From the NCBI RefSeq assembly GCF_918797505.1, contig NC_092797.1:38019372-38083371 (forward strand): a stretch of DNA of 64,000 nt, given 5' to 3'. This DNA is from Bemisia tabaci (taxonomy: Eukaryota > Arthropoda > Insecta > Hemiptera > Aleyrodidae). The position numbers and the translations under genes were made by a program. Numbering within the stretch: the stretch's first letter is position 1; each line of letters begins with the position of its first letter. The notes below the pieces were generated by a model. That model made no database searches. It was not told the DNA's origin and worked only from the letters and a program-made list of their open reading frames with translations. This document shows positions 39,001 to 44,619 of this stretch, piece after piece.

Positions 39001-42000
39001 ATAATGCTTCCGTGAAACAGACATAAATACTTATTGTTTGAGCACATCATTTTTTTAATCTACAAACTTATTGCGTTGATTTTATCGCGATACATACCAA
39101 TAGGGATGTTTGCTGTGATGTCAGTTAGCGTATGATTTAAAAGTGGCGATAAATCGAATACTTGTTTTGAACATTTTTCATTGTAGTCTACTCTCTCATT
39201 CCCATTCTTGTATTTGTATTCATTTCTGAAACTGGTAGACAAAGCGGTAGACAAAGGAGACCCAGGGAAAATTGAGCGATCTTCTTGGTGAAAGTGGGTG
39301 GTTGCAAGGAACAAAGGAAAATAGTGATAAACTATCATACTGCATACTACAAAGAGACTTTTTAGTTAGTCCATCATTTTCTGCCTTAGTCTATAGAAAT
39401 CATCCGTTTCAATCAATAGGATATATTCCTTCATTTTCTCTTTGTCTACCAGTTTTCAATTATTCTCCTTTTCTCAATAGTAGCCCGATCAAATCTTTGG
39501 GGGTCCTTGAAGTCTTGAATTTTGGCGGAGCATTGACCAGGTCCTGAAGCTAGGATTTAAGGGGTCATGGGGTTCTGGGCTCCAAAAAGGGAGTATTTGG
39601 AACACTTTGTTTTCTTGGAAACGTGAACCGCTTTCAATTTACGAAGTACAGAACCCGCAATGTGCAGGCCCTTATATCCGCCAGCAACCCGAGCCCCTGA
39701 GCGCTAATCTCGTCCAGCTGGCTGATTATTGAAATTGGTAGAGAAAGCGATAGATAAAAAAGACAGAACAGATATGGTGGGATCCTATTGGTGGAAGCGG
39801 GTGGTTTGCATGGACAAAGGAGGTAAGTAATAGACTAACGAACGGCAACCGACAAGAGACCCGACAGATAGTCCATCATTTCCCCCTTTAGTCTGTAAGA
39901 ACCACCCGTTTCAACTGATAGGATCGCTCCATACTATTTACGTCATCTTTGAGTACAGTTTTGTCTATCGATTTCAAAAATCAGTCTGCTGAGTTAAAAC
40001 AGGGCTCTACACGGAGAAAAAAACCTCGTGCGTGGGACCCGAAGTTTAGGTCATAAGGATCTCTGAAGTTTTCAGATTGAGCATCTGAACACGTAAGGTC
40101 TAGCTGTCGAGGTTTGGATCACACATCTGAAGTACTTCGGTTTTCACATCCGAAAAACTTCGGTTCTCACATCTGAAGTACTTTAGATGTAAGAACCGAA
40201 GTACTTCAGATGTAAGAACTAAAGTTTCAGATGTCTAACCTGAACTTCGGCAGCTAGACCTTTTAAGTGTTCAGAAGCTCAATCCGAAAACTTCAGAGAT
40301 CCATATGACCTAAACTTTGGGTCCCATGCCCGAAGTTTTTTTCTCCGTGTGCGGCACGTGTAAGTGTAACTAACTCTCCATGACAAATGATGCCTAATGA
40401 ATGATCAATCTTCCCACAGCTGAACATCGGAGACTGGCTGTCGTGTGACACGGTGCTGAAGGTGTATCAATCCATGTTGAGGATCATCAAGGAGTCGGAA
40501 AACGTGGACGAGAGACAGCACTGCTTCTTGCTCCAGACGAGTGGTCAAGAGTCGAGGTATTTCTCCGTCGAGACCCGCCAAGACTTGCTCCGAATCGAAA
40601 GTGCCTGGCATTGTTCTGTGTGTGCGGCCGTCATGAAATTAGGGGTTAGTCGAATTAAATCCTAAGTGAAGCTCCAACCAATTTAGTGATGACATATGTA
40701 ACTGAAGGTGAAATACACCGGCAGGGGTGGCGCGAGGAATAAAAAAGAGTAGGGAAAAATGGGGGGCTCTATAGACAGAGACAAGAGACTCTCCTCTGGT
40801 ATCTTGGCAGTGGTGGAAGATTTTACTATGGAGACTTCAAGATTCAACTGTTGTTCTAGCTACTGGATGAATGTGTAAAAACTCACACGCATACATACTG
40901 AAATTTGGCAAATTTATTCGGCTCATTACGTCACCCGAAGCTCTTCATCTACCTAAAAGGCATGCTGACTGTTGCTCCCTCATAATGGTCCATTAGGAGG
41001 TTTTAAATTCCCGAAAGTAAAAGTTTCACTTCTGAATAAAGGAATAGAAGCCACAAAACTCACAAAAAAAAAAAGTTTCCACCCGTTGCCAAGAAGGTAA
41101 GGGAGGGTCTCATGTCTCTGGCTCTAGAGATACCCCTTCCCGGTTGAGTTGCGGGAGGTCTGGAGGGATCCTTTCAGACAATTGTCCAAAATCTAAAAAG
41201 CACACAGTGCAATTAAAGAGTTATGTGATTGCCGACTGACACGGTCGATACGACTTGATACGCTTGATATGACTAGATTGATTTGATAGCTAGAGACGGC
41301 CCTTTTCAGCCTGTTTTTGCTCAGTTCCTTCTTACAGGAATCAATTTTGGTGTTTCAGAGTAAAACATTCAACGTTACATTGAACAGTAATTCGGGGATC
41401 AAGCCAGCGGGGCTAACCCTGGACTGGAACATGGGATTCGCGTTGTATGACACGCAAGCCCGAGCATACGCCTGGCAGTATAAGTTCTCTCAACTGAGGG
41501 GCTCCTCCGACGATGGCAAAAGTCGACTCAAGCTTCATTTTCAAGACAACGATACCAGGGCTATCGAAACAAAGGTAAGCGTTTTGATTTAACGGGTTGG
41601 TCCGTTCCAGCAACGAAGATTGTCCATCGCAAAACTTTAGCTATTGGATTTAGCGCTTGTTTAAAATCACACTGAATTCTGTTAGAAAAGTTGATGATAA
41701 TATTAGGATAGACTTAAAAGAGGAATAATAAATGTGGCTGTTTAACCACTCCAGGTTAAAATTTTTACGTTTTTATTCCTTTTATACGTATTTTTACAGT
41801 TGCTAAATAACCAATAAAGAAAGCTCAATTAAATATATTTTACACGTACACGATAACTGACCTTCCCTTCTCTAAAAAATACACTGAAAAAAGGAAGAAC
41901 CTTAAATTTGCCGCCAAGAAGTATTTTATGCTGCTTGATATAAAATACTTTTTTGCTTAACCCAAGCATCATTTTTCTTGTATCAAAAAAATTCAGCAAG

Positions 42001-44619
42001 CATTTCAGCATTCTTGTATCAAGAAAAAATTAAGATAAAAAAATTCTTGGCGGCAAATTCAAGAATCAGCATGCTTCAGCCAAGCACATTTTTTTTTTCA
42101 GTGTAAATCAGTTCAGTGACCACAGAACCAAACCTTTCTAGTCTTTTTAATTTGCTTTAATTTTTTGTATTTTGCTAACCAAGAAGATATTTCCCCTAAG
42201 CTACACCTTCTAATACCGATTGAAATTGAGCAATCAGTAAAATGATAACATGGATCGATGGTAACAAGAGAAAGGAAAGAGAACATTTTTTTTTATAGAG
42301 CAGATAGGTAAAATATTAGAAGTGCTATTTATAGGGACACAACCCAATCTTGGCGAGAAGTTATCTTTGTCATGCTTTGAAAAAGGAAAATCCCAGCACC
42401 TAAATCAAAAGAAGCGCCCTTTGATTTCTTCCACTTTTCCTCCGTTAATATTGAAACATCCGTCAATGCACAGAATAATATTAAGCATTAAATATAAAAT
42501 CCATACATTATTCGGCAAGGAAAGAACTGATGCTCATGGGTGAATTCGTCCGTCTCCTGACATCAGGCGGTAGGTAACTACACTCTGCTATGATCCTTGT
42601 CTTACAAACAACTCAATTCTTTTCCGAGCTCATCTCAATGTGTAGTCACGCCCTTATGTCAGCCAAGCGACGAATTGATATGAATGGGAACGAGGAAGTA
42701 TCGATGTTAAAATAATTCATGAATGAGCTCCTTTACTTTGATTTGGATCCTTCTGGGATAACGTTAGTATTCTTATTGGAACGTCATACAACTGTACTTC
42801 TCGTCTGCTTTTCGGCATTAATCTGTAATAGTCCAGGCGCCTGGTAGCTAAAAATGAGGCTACCTGGAATTTTGGGTACACAGCGATTTTTTTGGCTTAC
42901 TTTATGTTTTTTGGGTCGCTGAATCCGAATCTGAAGTTTCCGCACGCGTATCTGGTGAGCATTTTCTGCTATTTTGAAAAAATGGCCTAAAAAGGCCTTT
43001 TTTTGCGGTTTTTTTGATATAGCGGCTACGGATGAGGAAAAGTCCCGGATTTAGCTAATGTTTTGAATAGCTGACAAAATTTGGAAGAAAATGGTATATG
43101 AATATGCTAGGTTTGCTCAAAAATTGAGGAACCTCGGATTTCGGAACTTTAGAACGCTTCGGAACTTGGCTGACCGCGGCGAGCCGGATCGCGCGTTGAC
43201 GGGTGCGCCGCGAAAACGTGAATAGGCGCGATGTTCACGATGCTGTATCTTCCTCAATTTTTAAGCAAACCTAACATATGTATACACCATTTTCTTCCAA
43301 ATTATGTCAGCTATTCAAAACATTAGCTAAATCCGGGACTTTTCCTCATCCGTAGCCGCTATATCAAAAAAACAGCAAAAAAAGGCCTTTTTAGGCCATT
43401 TTTTCAAAATAGCGGAAAATGCTCACCAGATACGCGTGCGGAAACTTCAGATTCGGATTCAGCGACCCAAAAAACATAAAGTAGGCCAAAAAAATCGCTG
43501 TGTACCCAAAATTCCAGGTAGACTTACCAGGCGCCTGGACTATAAAATAACGGTAAAATTGTAGGAATAATGGATATAAAGAATTCAGAACTGATACTTG
43601 CAAGTTCGATTAAGTAGGTTTAGTTTTAAGGCTCAAATAAAACGATAAAATCACGCAGAAAAATATATTTCGGAAGGATCACAGAGAACAGATGGAAACG
43701 TAAGGTACAAGGTAAAGAAAAGTTTCAAGAGCTGGTATCATAGGTGGCACTAGTAGTAACCCCTTGTGATTGCTGTCTAACTGTAGCTTAGAAAATTTCA
43801 CATAGCGTTATTATTCTTAAATCGTGTATTGTGGCCATAACAAGCTACTTTTAGTCACAATCTACGGTACTAGTCATGGCTCTATTACAACCCCTCGGCT
43901 CTACAGAAATGTATCTTTGTGAGTGACAACGTGATACGTAATAAATCGCACCAGTGAGTTGATATTGATTTATTCCTTTCTTTCACCATGCTCTCGTCCT
44001 CCCCTAGTTTTTTTAGATTTTCAGTTTCTTTGTTTGCATAAAATGACACTTTTGATCGTCTTATGTCGATAATGCTTTTCAATTTGCAGTAATTTTTGCC
44101 AATGGGAATTAGGCCCTTCATGTTGACTTTTTATGATCTGCTGGGGTAGTTGAACAGCGAGTGTCAAACAGGAGCCAAATATATTTGCGTCACACATAAA
44201 AACACCCACCAATGCAGGAATACCAGTTGTAAGTACGTCGCTCAAAATGAGCCAAAAATGTAGGTTCTTTTACTTAAAACGGTGTCCAGGTTGACATACA
44301 CCTGCCGTAATGTCAAATCAGAGTGTTTCAAAAGCTCTTATCATCAAAGCATTTCATTTGCCTGCATGCTTAAAGCGTTATGAATCATACAAACTCTTAT
44401 TTGTCAATGTTTGACATTGCGCACCTTCATGGGAAGGAATTTTCTCATTTACATGAATACAGGCAAACGCTTTTATTTTATTTATTTAATTTTTTTTTTC
44501 ATTTTTTGCAGGAATTCGAGTGCTCTGCTCTCCAAGCGCTACTGTTCTGCATGCATGCTTTTTTGACAGCAAAAGTGGCCTCCGTAGACCCCGCATTCCT
44601 TAGCTCAAGATCTCCTTAA
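17448..44619 (+). CDS. SNTG1: Gamma-syntrophin, ten coding exons, 492 aa (gene-level entry)
   Basis: Syntrophins are cytoplasmic adaptors that bind dystrophin or dystrobrevin and recruit channels, receptors and signalling proteins through a PDZ domain. Ten exons (17448-17510, 21947-22054, 24240-24399, 28035-28160, 28947-29075, 33154-33338, 38596-38754, 40420-40644, 41359-41574, 44512-44619) have GT-AG borders and matching phases, and join without a stop into 492 residues. Layout: PDZ about 60-143, with the GLGL carboxylate-binding loop at 70-73 and [11 protein letters not shown] after it; a variable linker; PH domain about 270-385 (YMGW at 273-276); syntrophin-unique region 386-492 ([26 protein letters not shown]). 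Length and order fit the gamma subfamily (vertebrate members are slightly over 500 residues). There is a single ATG start in exon 1. The symbol marks the subfamily; one-to-one orthology with vertebrate SNTG1 or SNTG2, or fly Syn2, cannot be decided here. Confidence 0.95.
18052..18096. repeat. Poly(A) tract with single G
   Basis: About 35 A, one G, then 7 A. The poly-lysine/poly-phenylalanine frames through it are artefacts. Confidence 0.95.
18223..18450. mobile_element. Palindromic CACTGG MITE, copy 3
   Basis: CACTGGAAAAAAAACACATC at the left and TTTTTTTTCCCAGTG at the right, with the family's GGATCTAGAGTCTAGACTC arm. First unit of the tandem duplication. Confidence 0.92.
18483..18709. mobile_element. 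Palindromic CACTGG MITE, copy 4
   Basis: Second unit of the tandem duplication, 227 bp, ends CACTGGAAAAAAAACACATC and TTTTTTTTCCAGTG. Confidence 0.92.
18775..18896. mobile_element. MITE (CGTCACCTCTGACCTAACGTC...), copy 2 of the GACGTAAGGGCG family
   Basis: The left arm CCTCTGACCTAACGTCATAT with ATCTC pairs with GAGATACGCCCTTACGTCAG on the right. The right arm is closer to the family consensus; the left arm has decayed. Confidence 0.75.
18897..19170. other. GC-rich block inside intron 1
   Basis: A stretch with dense CpG (CCCCGAGGCGCCGGCGGGGA near 18965) followed by a mixed segment with few repeats. It does not match any of the inverted-repeat families here and contains no convincing exon. 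Candidates are an internal promoter, an enhancer, or a fragment of GC-rich transposon. Confidence 0.4.
20230..20345. repeat. Small tandem duplication related to the ACTTCACGC hairpin family
   Basis: TACGCGCAATGCATGAAGTA followed by a CTTGTAAGGCGC block occurs twice, about 58 bp apart (20232 and 20290). The words resemble the right arm of the hairpins at 9427 and 51042 (GCAATGC, TGAAGTATCC, TTTGTAGGCGCC), so this may be a decayed fragment of that element. Confidence 0.6.
21663..21880. repeat. Clustered CCGGAACTTTT motifs
   Basis: Variants of CGGAACTTTT occur about eight times on both strands within 220 bp, with other segments between. It looks like an eroded short-motif repeat. No coding signal; the 124-residue - strand frame across it has no family features. 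Confidence 0.5.
21947..22054 (+). CDS. SNTG1: Gamma-syntrophin coding exon 2 (aa 22-57)
   Basis: Acceptor CTCTTCCAG at 21946, donor CCG|GTAAAT at 22055, phase 0 at both ends. It encodes the N-terminal strands that precede the PDZ domain in gamma-syntrophins ([18 protein letters not shown], then [11 protein letters not shown]). Confidence 0.9.
22292..22409. mobile_element. MITE (CTCGGCTCGTAAAAGGGCGTA), copy 3 of the GACGTAAGGGCG family
   Basis: The left end AAAAGGGCGTAACT pairs with AGTTACGCCCTTTTGTC on the right. The centre is closest to the copy at 26604 (ACATTGAG-GAG-C-GG word). Confidence 0.75.
23817..24008. mobile_element. Palindromic CACTGG MITE, copy 5 (internally deleted)
   Basis: Ends CACTAGAAAAAAACACAT and TGTGTTTTTTTTTAGTG. 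The left arm lacks the GAAAACATTGACAAGAAAAA block that the right arm keeps, giving 192 bp rather than about 227. Confidence 0.88.
24240..24399 (+). CDS. SNTG1: Gamma-syntrophin coding exon 3 (aa 58-111, PDZ core)
   Basis: Acceptor CGTCAACAG at 24239, donor AAAG|GTATTC at 24400, ending in phase 1. It encodes the first two-thirds of the PDZ domain: [17 protein letters not shown] contains the GLGL loop that takes the ligand C-terminus, and [10 protein letters not shown] is the conserved GD-A-I segment. The GTG at 24249 is an internal Val codon, not a start. Confidence 0.96.
25690..26112. repeat. Core of the CCCTGG element without its termini, with hairpin
   Basis: Collinear with the middle of the elements at 8910 and 50532 (ATGAGAATAATC, GAGTGTGCAAACATTTCAAA, GCCTAACA..GCGGAGCGGCG), but lacking the CCCTGGTAAAAATTGG ends and the GGCTATA subterminal repeats. 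The hairpin spans 25882-25963 with arms AAGTGAATACTTCACGC and TGAAGTATCCACTT. Either a solo insertion of an inner element or a remnant. Confidence 0.75.
26604..26735. mobile_element. MITE (CAATTTGTCGCC...AAGGGCGTA), copy 4 of the GACGTAAGGGCG family
   Basis: CAATTTGTCGCCCGGCTGAC and AAAAGGGCGTAACTCC at the left face AGTTACTCCCTTATGTCAGG and AGGCGACGAATTG at the right. 132 bp. Confidence 0.82.
27370..27398. repeat. (TTC)n microsatellite
   Basis: Seven TTC units followed by a T run. Confidence 0.95.
27811..27926. repeat. Inverted-repeat element
   Basis: CGTATTTCTGTCAAACGGAA and CTATGTGCATTA pair with TAATGCACATGG and TTCCGTTTGGCAGAGATACG. About 115 bp. The stem word GGAACTATGT is shared with the hairpin at 32261-32318. 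Confidence 0.7.
28035..28160 (+). CDS. SNTG1: Gamma-syntrophin coding exon 4 (aa 111-153, end of PDZ)
   Basis: Acceptor TTGCTCACAG at 28034 and donor ACGA|GTAAGT at 28161, starting in phase 1 and ending in phase 1. It encodes [20 protein letters not shown] and LVMLTVKHY, the last helix (with its ligand-contacting His/Asp region) and last strand of the PDZ domain. Confidence 0.95.
28161..28946 (+). other. Intron 4 of the syntrophin gene (0.8 kb)
   Basis: Mostly occupied by the dispersed repeat at 28330-28600. A fragment of the 16.9-kb inverted-repeat family (GGACTACATTTTGCAACTAC) is near 28648. Confidence 0.85.
28330..28600. repeat. Dispersed TIR element, copy 1
   Basis: Ends TGAGGGGCTTGGAGGACAAG and CTTCCAAGCCCCTTATATT are inverted. 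The interior (GTGCAGTTTTTGCTATTTCG, AGAAATACGTG, TCTCAATTTTTTCAAAAACT) matches 36341-36590 in direct orientation with many substitutions. Confidence 0.78.
28947..29075 (+). CDS. SNTG1: Gamma-syntrophin coding exon 5 (aa 153-196, linker)
   Basis: Acceptor TTACTTTTCAG at 28946, donor ACAG|GTAAAT at 29076. Phase fits both neighbours. It encodes the acidic, poorly conserved linker between the PDZ and PH domains ([20 protein letters not shown]). Support is splice sites and phase continuity more than sequence conservation; the end, VKWIDYIT, leads in phase into the conserved next exon. Confidence 0.85.
29533..29764. mobile_element. MITE, 'AACAAGG...GCTGGACCCACAC' family, copy 2
   Basis: Starts TAACAAGGTGGAGATATGGC, then GGACCCACACCATTTGGC and GGGGAAAACAAAGCC, and ends with the inverse CTACCTTGTTA. 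232 bp. Centre again contains TGAGTACCAGTACAAGACT. Confidence 0.85.
31086..31331. mobile_element. Inverted-repeat element (GCCGTGCCAAGGAAAAA ends)
   Basis: The left end CCGTGCCAAGGAAAAAAGCC and GTAAGAGC pair with GCTCATACGGCGTTTTTCCT then TAGCACGG on the right. Interior words (TTTTCCTTGAAATTTTC, AAATTCTCTAAAAAATCGG) match the relic at 3395-3640. Confidence 0.78.
31629..32196. repeat. Foldback element, about 570 bp
   Basis: ACCAGACAAGGTAGGAATCG and GAAGCATTCTGATAC at the left pair with GTATCAGAATGCTTC and CCTACCTTGTCCAGTGGT at the right. Inner words (ACTCTACGTGAGTCGAAT / GACTCACGTAGACC; GAAACTCAAT / ATTGAGTTTTC) also pair. The arms are imperfect and about 200-250 bp. No open frame. Confidence 0.75.
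32261..32318. repeat. Perfect 20-bp inverted repeat with 18-nt loop
   Basis: Positions 32261-32280 and 32299-32318 are exact reverse complements (arm TATGCTAAAAGGAACTATGT). The loop is CACACGCAATCCCTACGC. Related stem words occur at 27831-27911. Confidence 0.95.
33154..33338 (+). CDS. SNTG1: Gamma-syntrophin coding exon 6 (aa 196-257)
   Basis: Acceptor TTGTTTGTAG at 33153, donor CAG|GTATAT at 33339; enters in phase 1 (split Val codon) and leaves in phase 0. It encodes [18 protein letters not shown] and [20 protein letters not shown], a pre-PH segment well conserved in gamma-syntrophins (NAF-V...GV-TG-I-C). Confidence 0.96.
33538..33813. mobile_element. TIR element with about 45-bp ends
   Basis: CATATATCGACGGTGAAACT followed by ACCAAACCACGTATCTCG is matched inverted by CGAGATACGTGGTTTGGT then AGTTTCACCGTCGATATG. 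The long, nearly perfect ends enclose about 190 bp of AT-rich, non-coding DNA. Superfamily unassigned. Confidence 0.85.
36341..36590. repeat. Dispersed TIR element, copy 2
   Basis: Direct-orientation relative of 28330-28600 (GTGCAGTTTTTGCTATTTCG, TCAATTTTTTCAAAAACT, GCGCCTTGTCCTCCATGC). The right end CCTTGTCCTCCATGCTCCTC corresponds to the inverted terminus of copy 1; the left terminus appears lost. Confidence 0.72.
37984..38022. repeat. A-rich tract
   Basis: Runs of 10-13 A separated by single C. The Phe-rich - strand frames across it are artefacts. Confidence 0.9.
38596..38754 (+). CDS. SNTG1: Gamma-syntrophin coding exon 7 (aa 258-310, start of PH domain)
   Basis: Acceptor TTCTGTCTGCAG at 38595, donor CCT|GTAAGT at 38755, phase 0 at both ends. 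It encodes [12 protein letters not shown] (first PH strand) and [19 protein letters not shown] (second to fourth strands with the typical L-L-G--L--F pattern). The ATG at 38596 is internal. Confidence 0.96.
39226..39458. mobile_element. TIR element (CTGAAACTGGTAGACAAAG ends), copy 1
   Basis: The left end GAAACTGGTAGACAAAGCGG pairs with CTTTGTCTACCAGTTTTC. An internal inverted block is GACTTTTTAGTTAGTCCATC, present near TAGTCCATCATTT in copy 2. About 233 bp, non-coding. Confidence 0.75.
39714..39993. mobile_element. TIR element (GAAATTGGTAGAGAAAG ends), copy 2
   Basis: CAGCTGGCTGATTATTGAAA and TTGGTAGAGAAAGCGATAGA pair with TTGTCTATCGATTTC and AAAAATCAGTCTGCTGAG. It shares internal words with 39226-39458 (AGTCCATCATTT, CACCCGTTTCAAC, GATAGGAT). 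The two copies are 0.25 kb apart in the same orientation. Confidence 0.75.
40009..40350. mobile_element. 342-bp hairpin element (ACACGGAGAAAAAAA ends)
   Basis: Starts ACACGGAGAAAAAAACCT and ends AGTTTTTTTCTCCGTGT. The arms pair along almost their full length (GGGACCCGAAGTTTAGGTCA / TGACCTAAACTTTGGGTCCC-type pairing). The centre is an array of about nine variants of ACTTCRGATGT / ACATCTGAAGT on both strands. No coding capacity. Confidence 0.9.
40420..40644 (+). CDS. SNTG1: Gamma-syntrophin coding exon 8 (aa 311-385, end of PH domain)
   Basis: Acceptor CTTCCCACAG at 40419, donor GGG|GTTAGT at 40645, phase 0 at both ends. It encodes [40 protein letters not shown] and the C-terminal PH helix [12 protein letters not shown] containing the invariant PH-domain Trp. 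The donor is weak (GTTAGT), but it is the only one that joins in phase to exon 9. Confidence 0.94.
40645..41358 (+). other. Intron 8 of the syntrophin gene (0.7 kb)
   Basis: Weak GTTAGT donor; acceptor TTTTGGTGTTTCAG. Two AG acceptors compete at 41336 (CTTACAG) and 41358 (TTTCAG); only the latter joins in frame to the conserved sequence without adding residues. No repeats recognised. An A-run at about 41066. Confidence 0.85.
41359..41574 (+). CDS. SNTG1: Gamma-syntrophin coding exon 9 (aa 386-457)
   Basis: Phase 0 at both ends, donor AAG|GTAAGC. It encodes most of the C-terminal syntrophin-unique region: [35 protein letters not shown] and the [12 protein letters not shown] tail of this block. 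The [14 protein letters not shown] stretch is the most conserved part of the family outside PDZ. Confidence 0.97.
41882..42103. mobile_element. TIR element (CACTGAAAAAA ends, TA duplication)
   Basis: 222 bp from CACTGAAAAAAGGAAGAACC to TTTTTTTTCAGTG, flanked by TA on both sides. The arms carry AAATTTGCCGCCAAGAA / TTCTTGGCGGCAAATT and repeats of GCATCATTTTTCTTGTATC. A 2-bp TA duplication suggests Tc1/mariner-type mobilisation, but ends alone do not prove it. Confidence 0.82.
42543..42676. mobile_element. MITE (AATTCGTC...), copy 5 of the GACGTAAGGGCG family
   Basis: AATTCGTCCGTCTCCTGACA at the left, and AGTCACGCCCTTATGTCAGC with CAAGCGACGAATT at the right. The right arm preserves the family consensus and the left has diverged. 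Confidence 0.75.
42831..43540. mobile_element. 710-bp foldback element with about 300-bp arms (GTCCAGGCGCCTGG ends)
   Basis: The left arm (GTCCAGGCGCCTGGTA, CCTGGAATTTTGGGTACACA, GCACGCGTATCTGGTGAGCA, AAAAAGGCCTTTTT, AGTCCCGGATTTAGCTAATG) is repeated inverted on the right up to CCAGGCGCCTGGAC. The spacer near 43125-43240 is GC-richer (GACCGCGGCGAGCCGGATCG). Flanks are TA on each side. Arms are very similar by eye, so the insertion is young or arm-corrected. No transposase frame. Confidence 0.92.
44512..44619 (+). CDS. SNTG1: Gamma-syntrophin coding exon 10 (aa 458-492 and stop)
   Basis: Acceptor ATTTTTTGCAG at 44511, phase 0, TAA stop at 44617-44619. It encodes the C-terminal segment [20 protein letters not shown] followed by VDPAFL, matching the family's conserved H-(F/Y)--AK-A--DP-F ending. 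The protein then ends after a short SSRSP tail, slightly shorter than vertebrate gamma-syntrophins. Confidence 0.96.
   Translation, partial: EFECSALQALLFCMHAFLTAKVASVDPAFLSSRSP

Larger units (their letters stand above)
38755..40419 (+). other. Intron 7 of the syntrophin gene (1.7 kb)
   Basis: Mostly mobile DNA: two related inverted-repeat elements (39226-39458 and 39714-39993) and the long hairpin 40009-40350. 38755-39225 shows nothing identifiable. Confidence 0.85.
41575..44511 (+). other. Intron 9 of the syntrophin gene (2.9 kb)
   Basis: Contains the MITEs 41882-42103 and 42543-42676 and the 710-bp foldback 42831-43540. 43541-44511 shows no identifiable feature before the T-rich polypyrimidine tract of the last acceptor. 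Confidence 0.85.

Noticed and set aside
41317..41358. Extra 14 codons upstream of exon 9 using the acceptor at 41336 or the ATG-like start at 41317
   Set aside because: These codons (ending ILVFQ) have no counterpart in the family, and the acceptor at 41358 joins exon 8 to the conserved sequence in phase.
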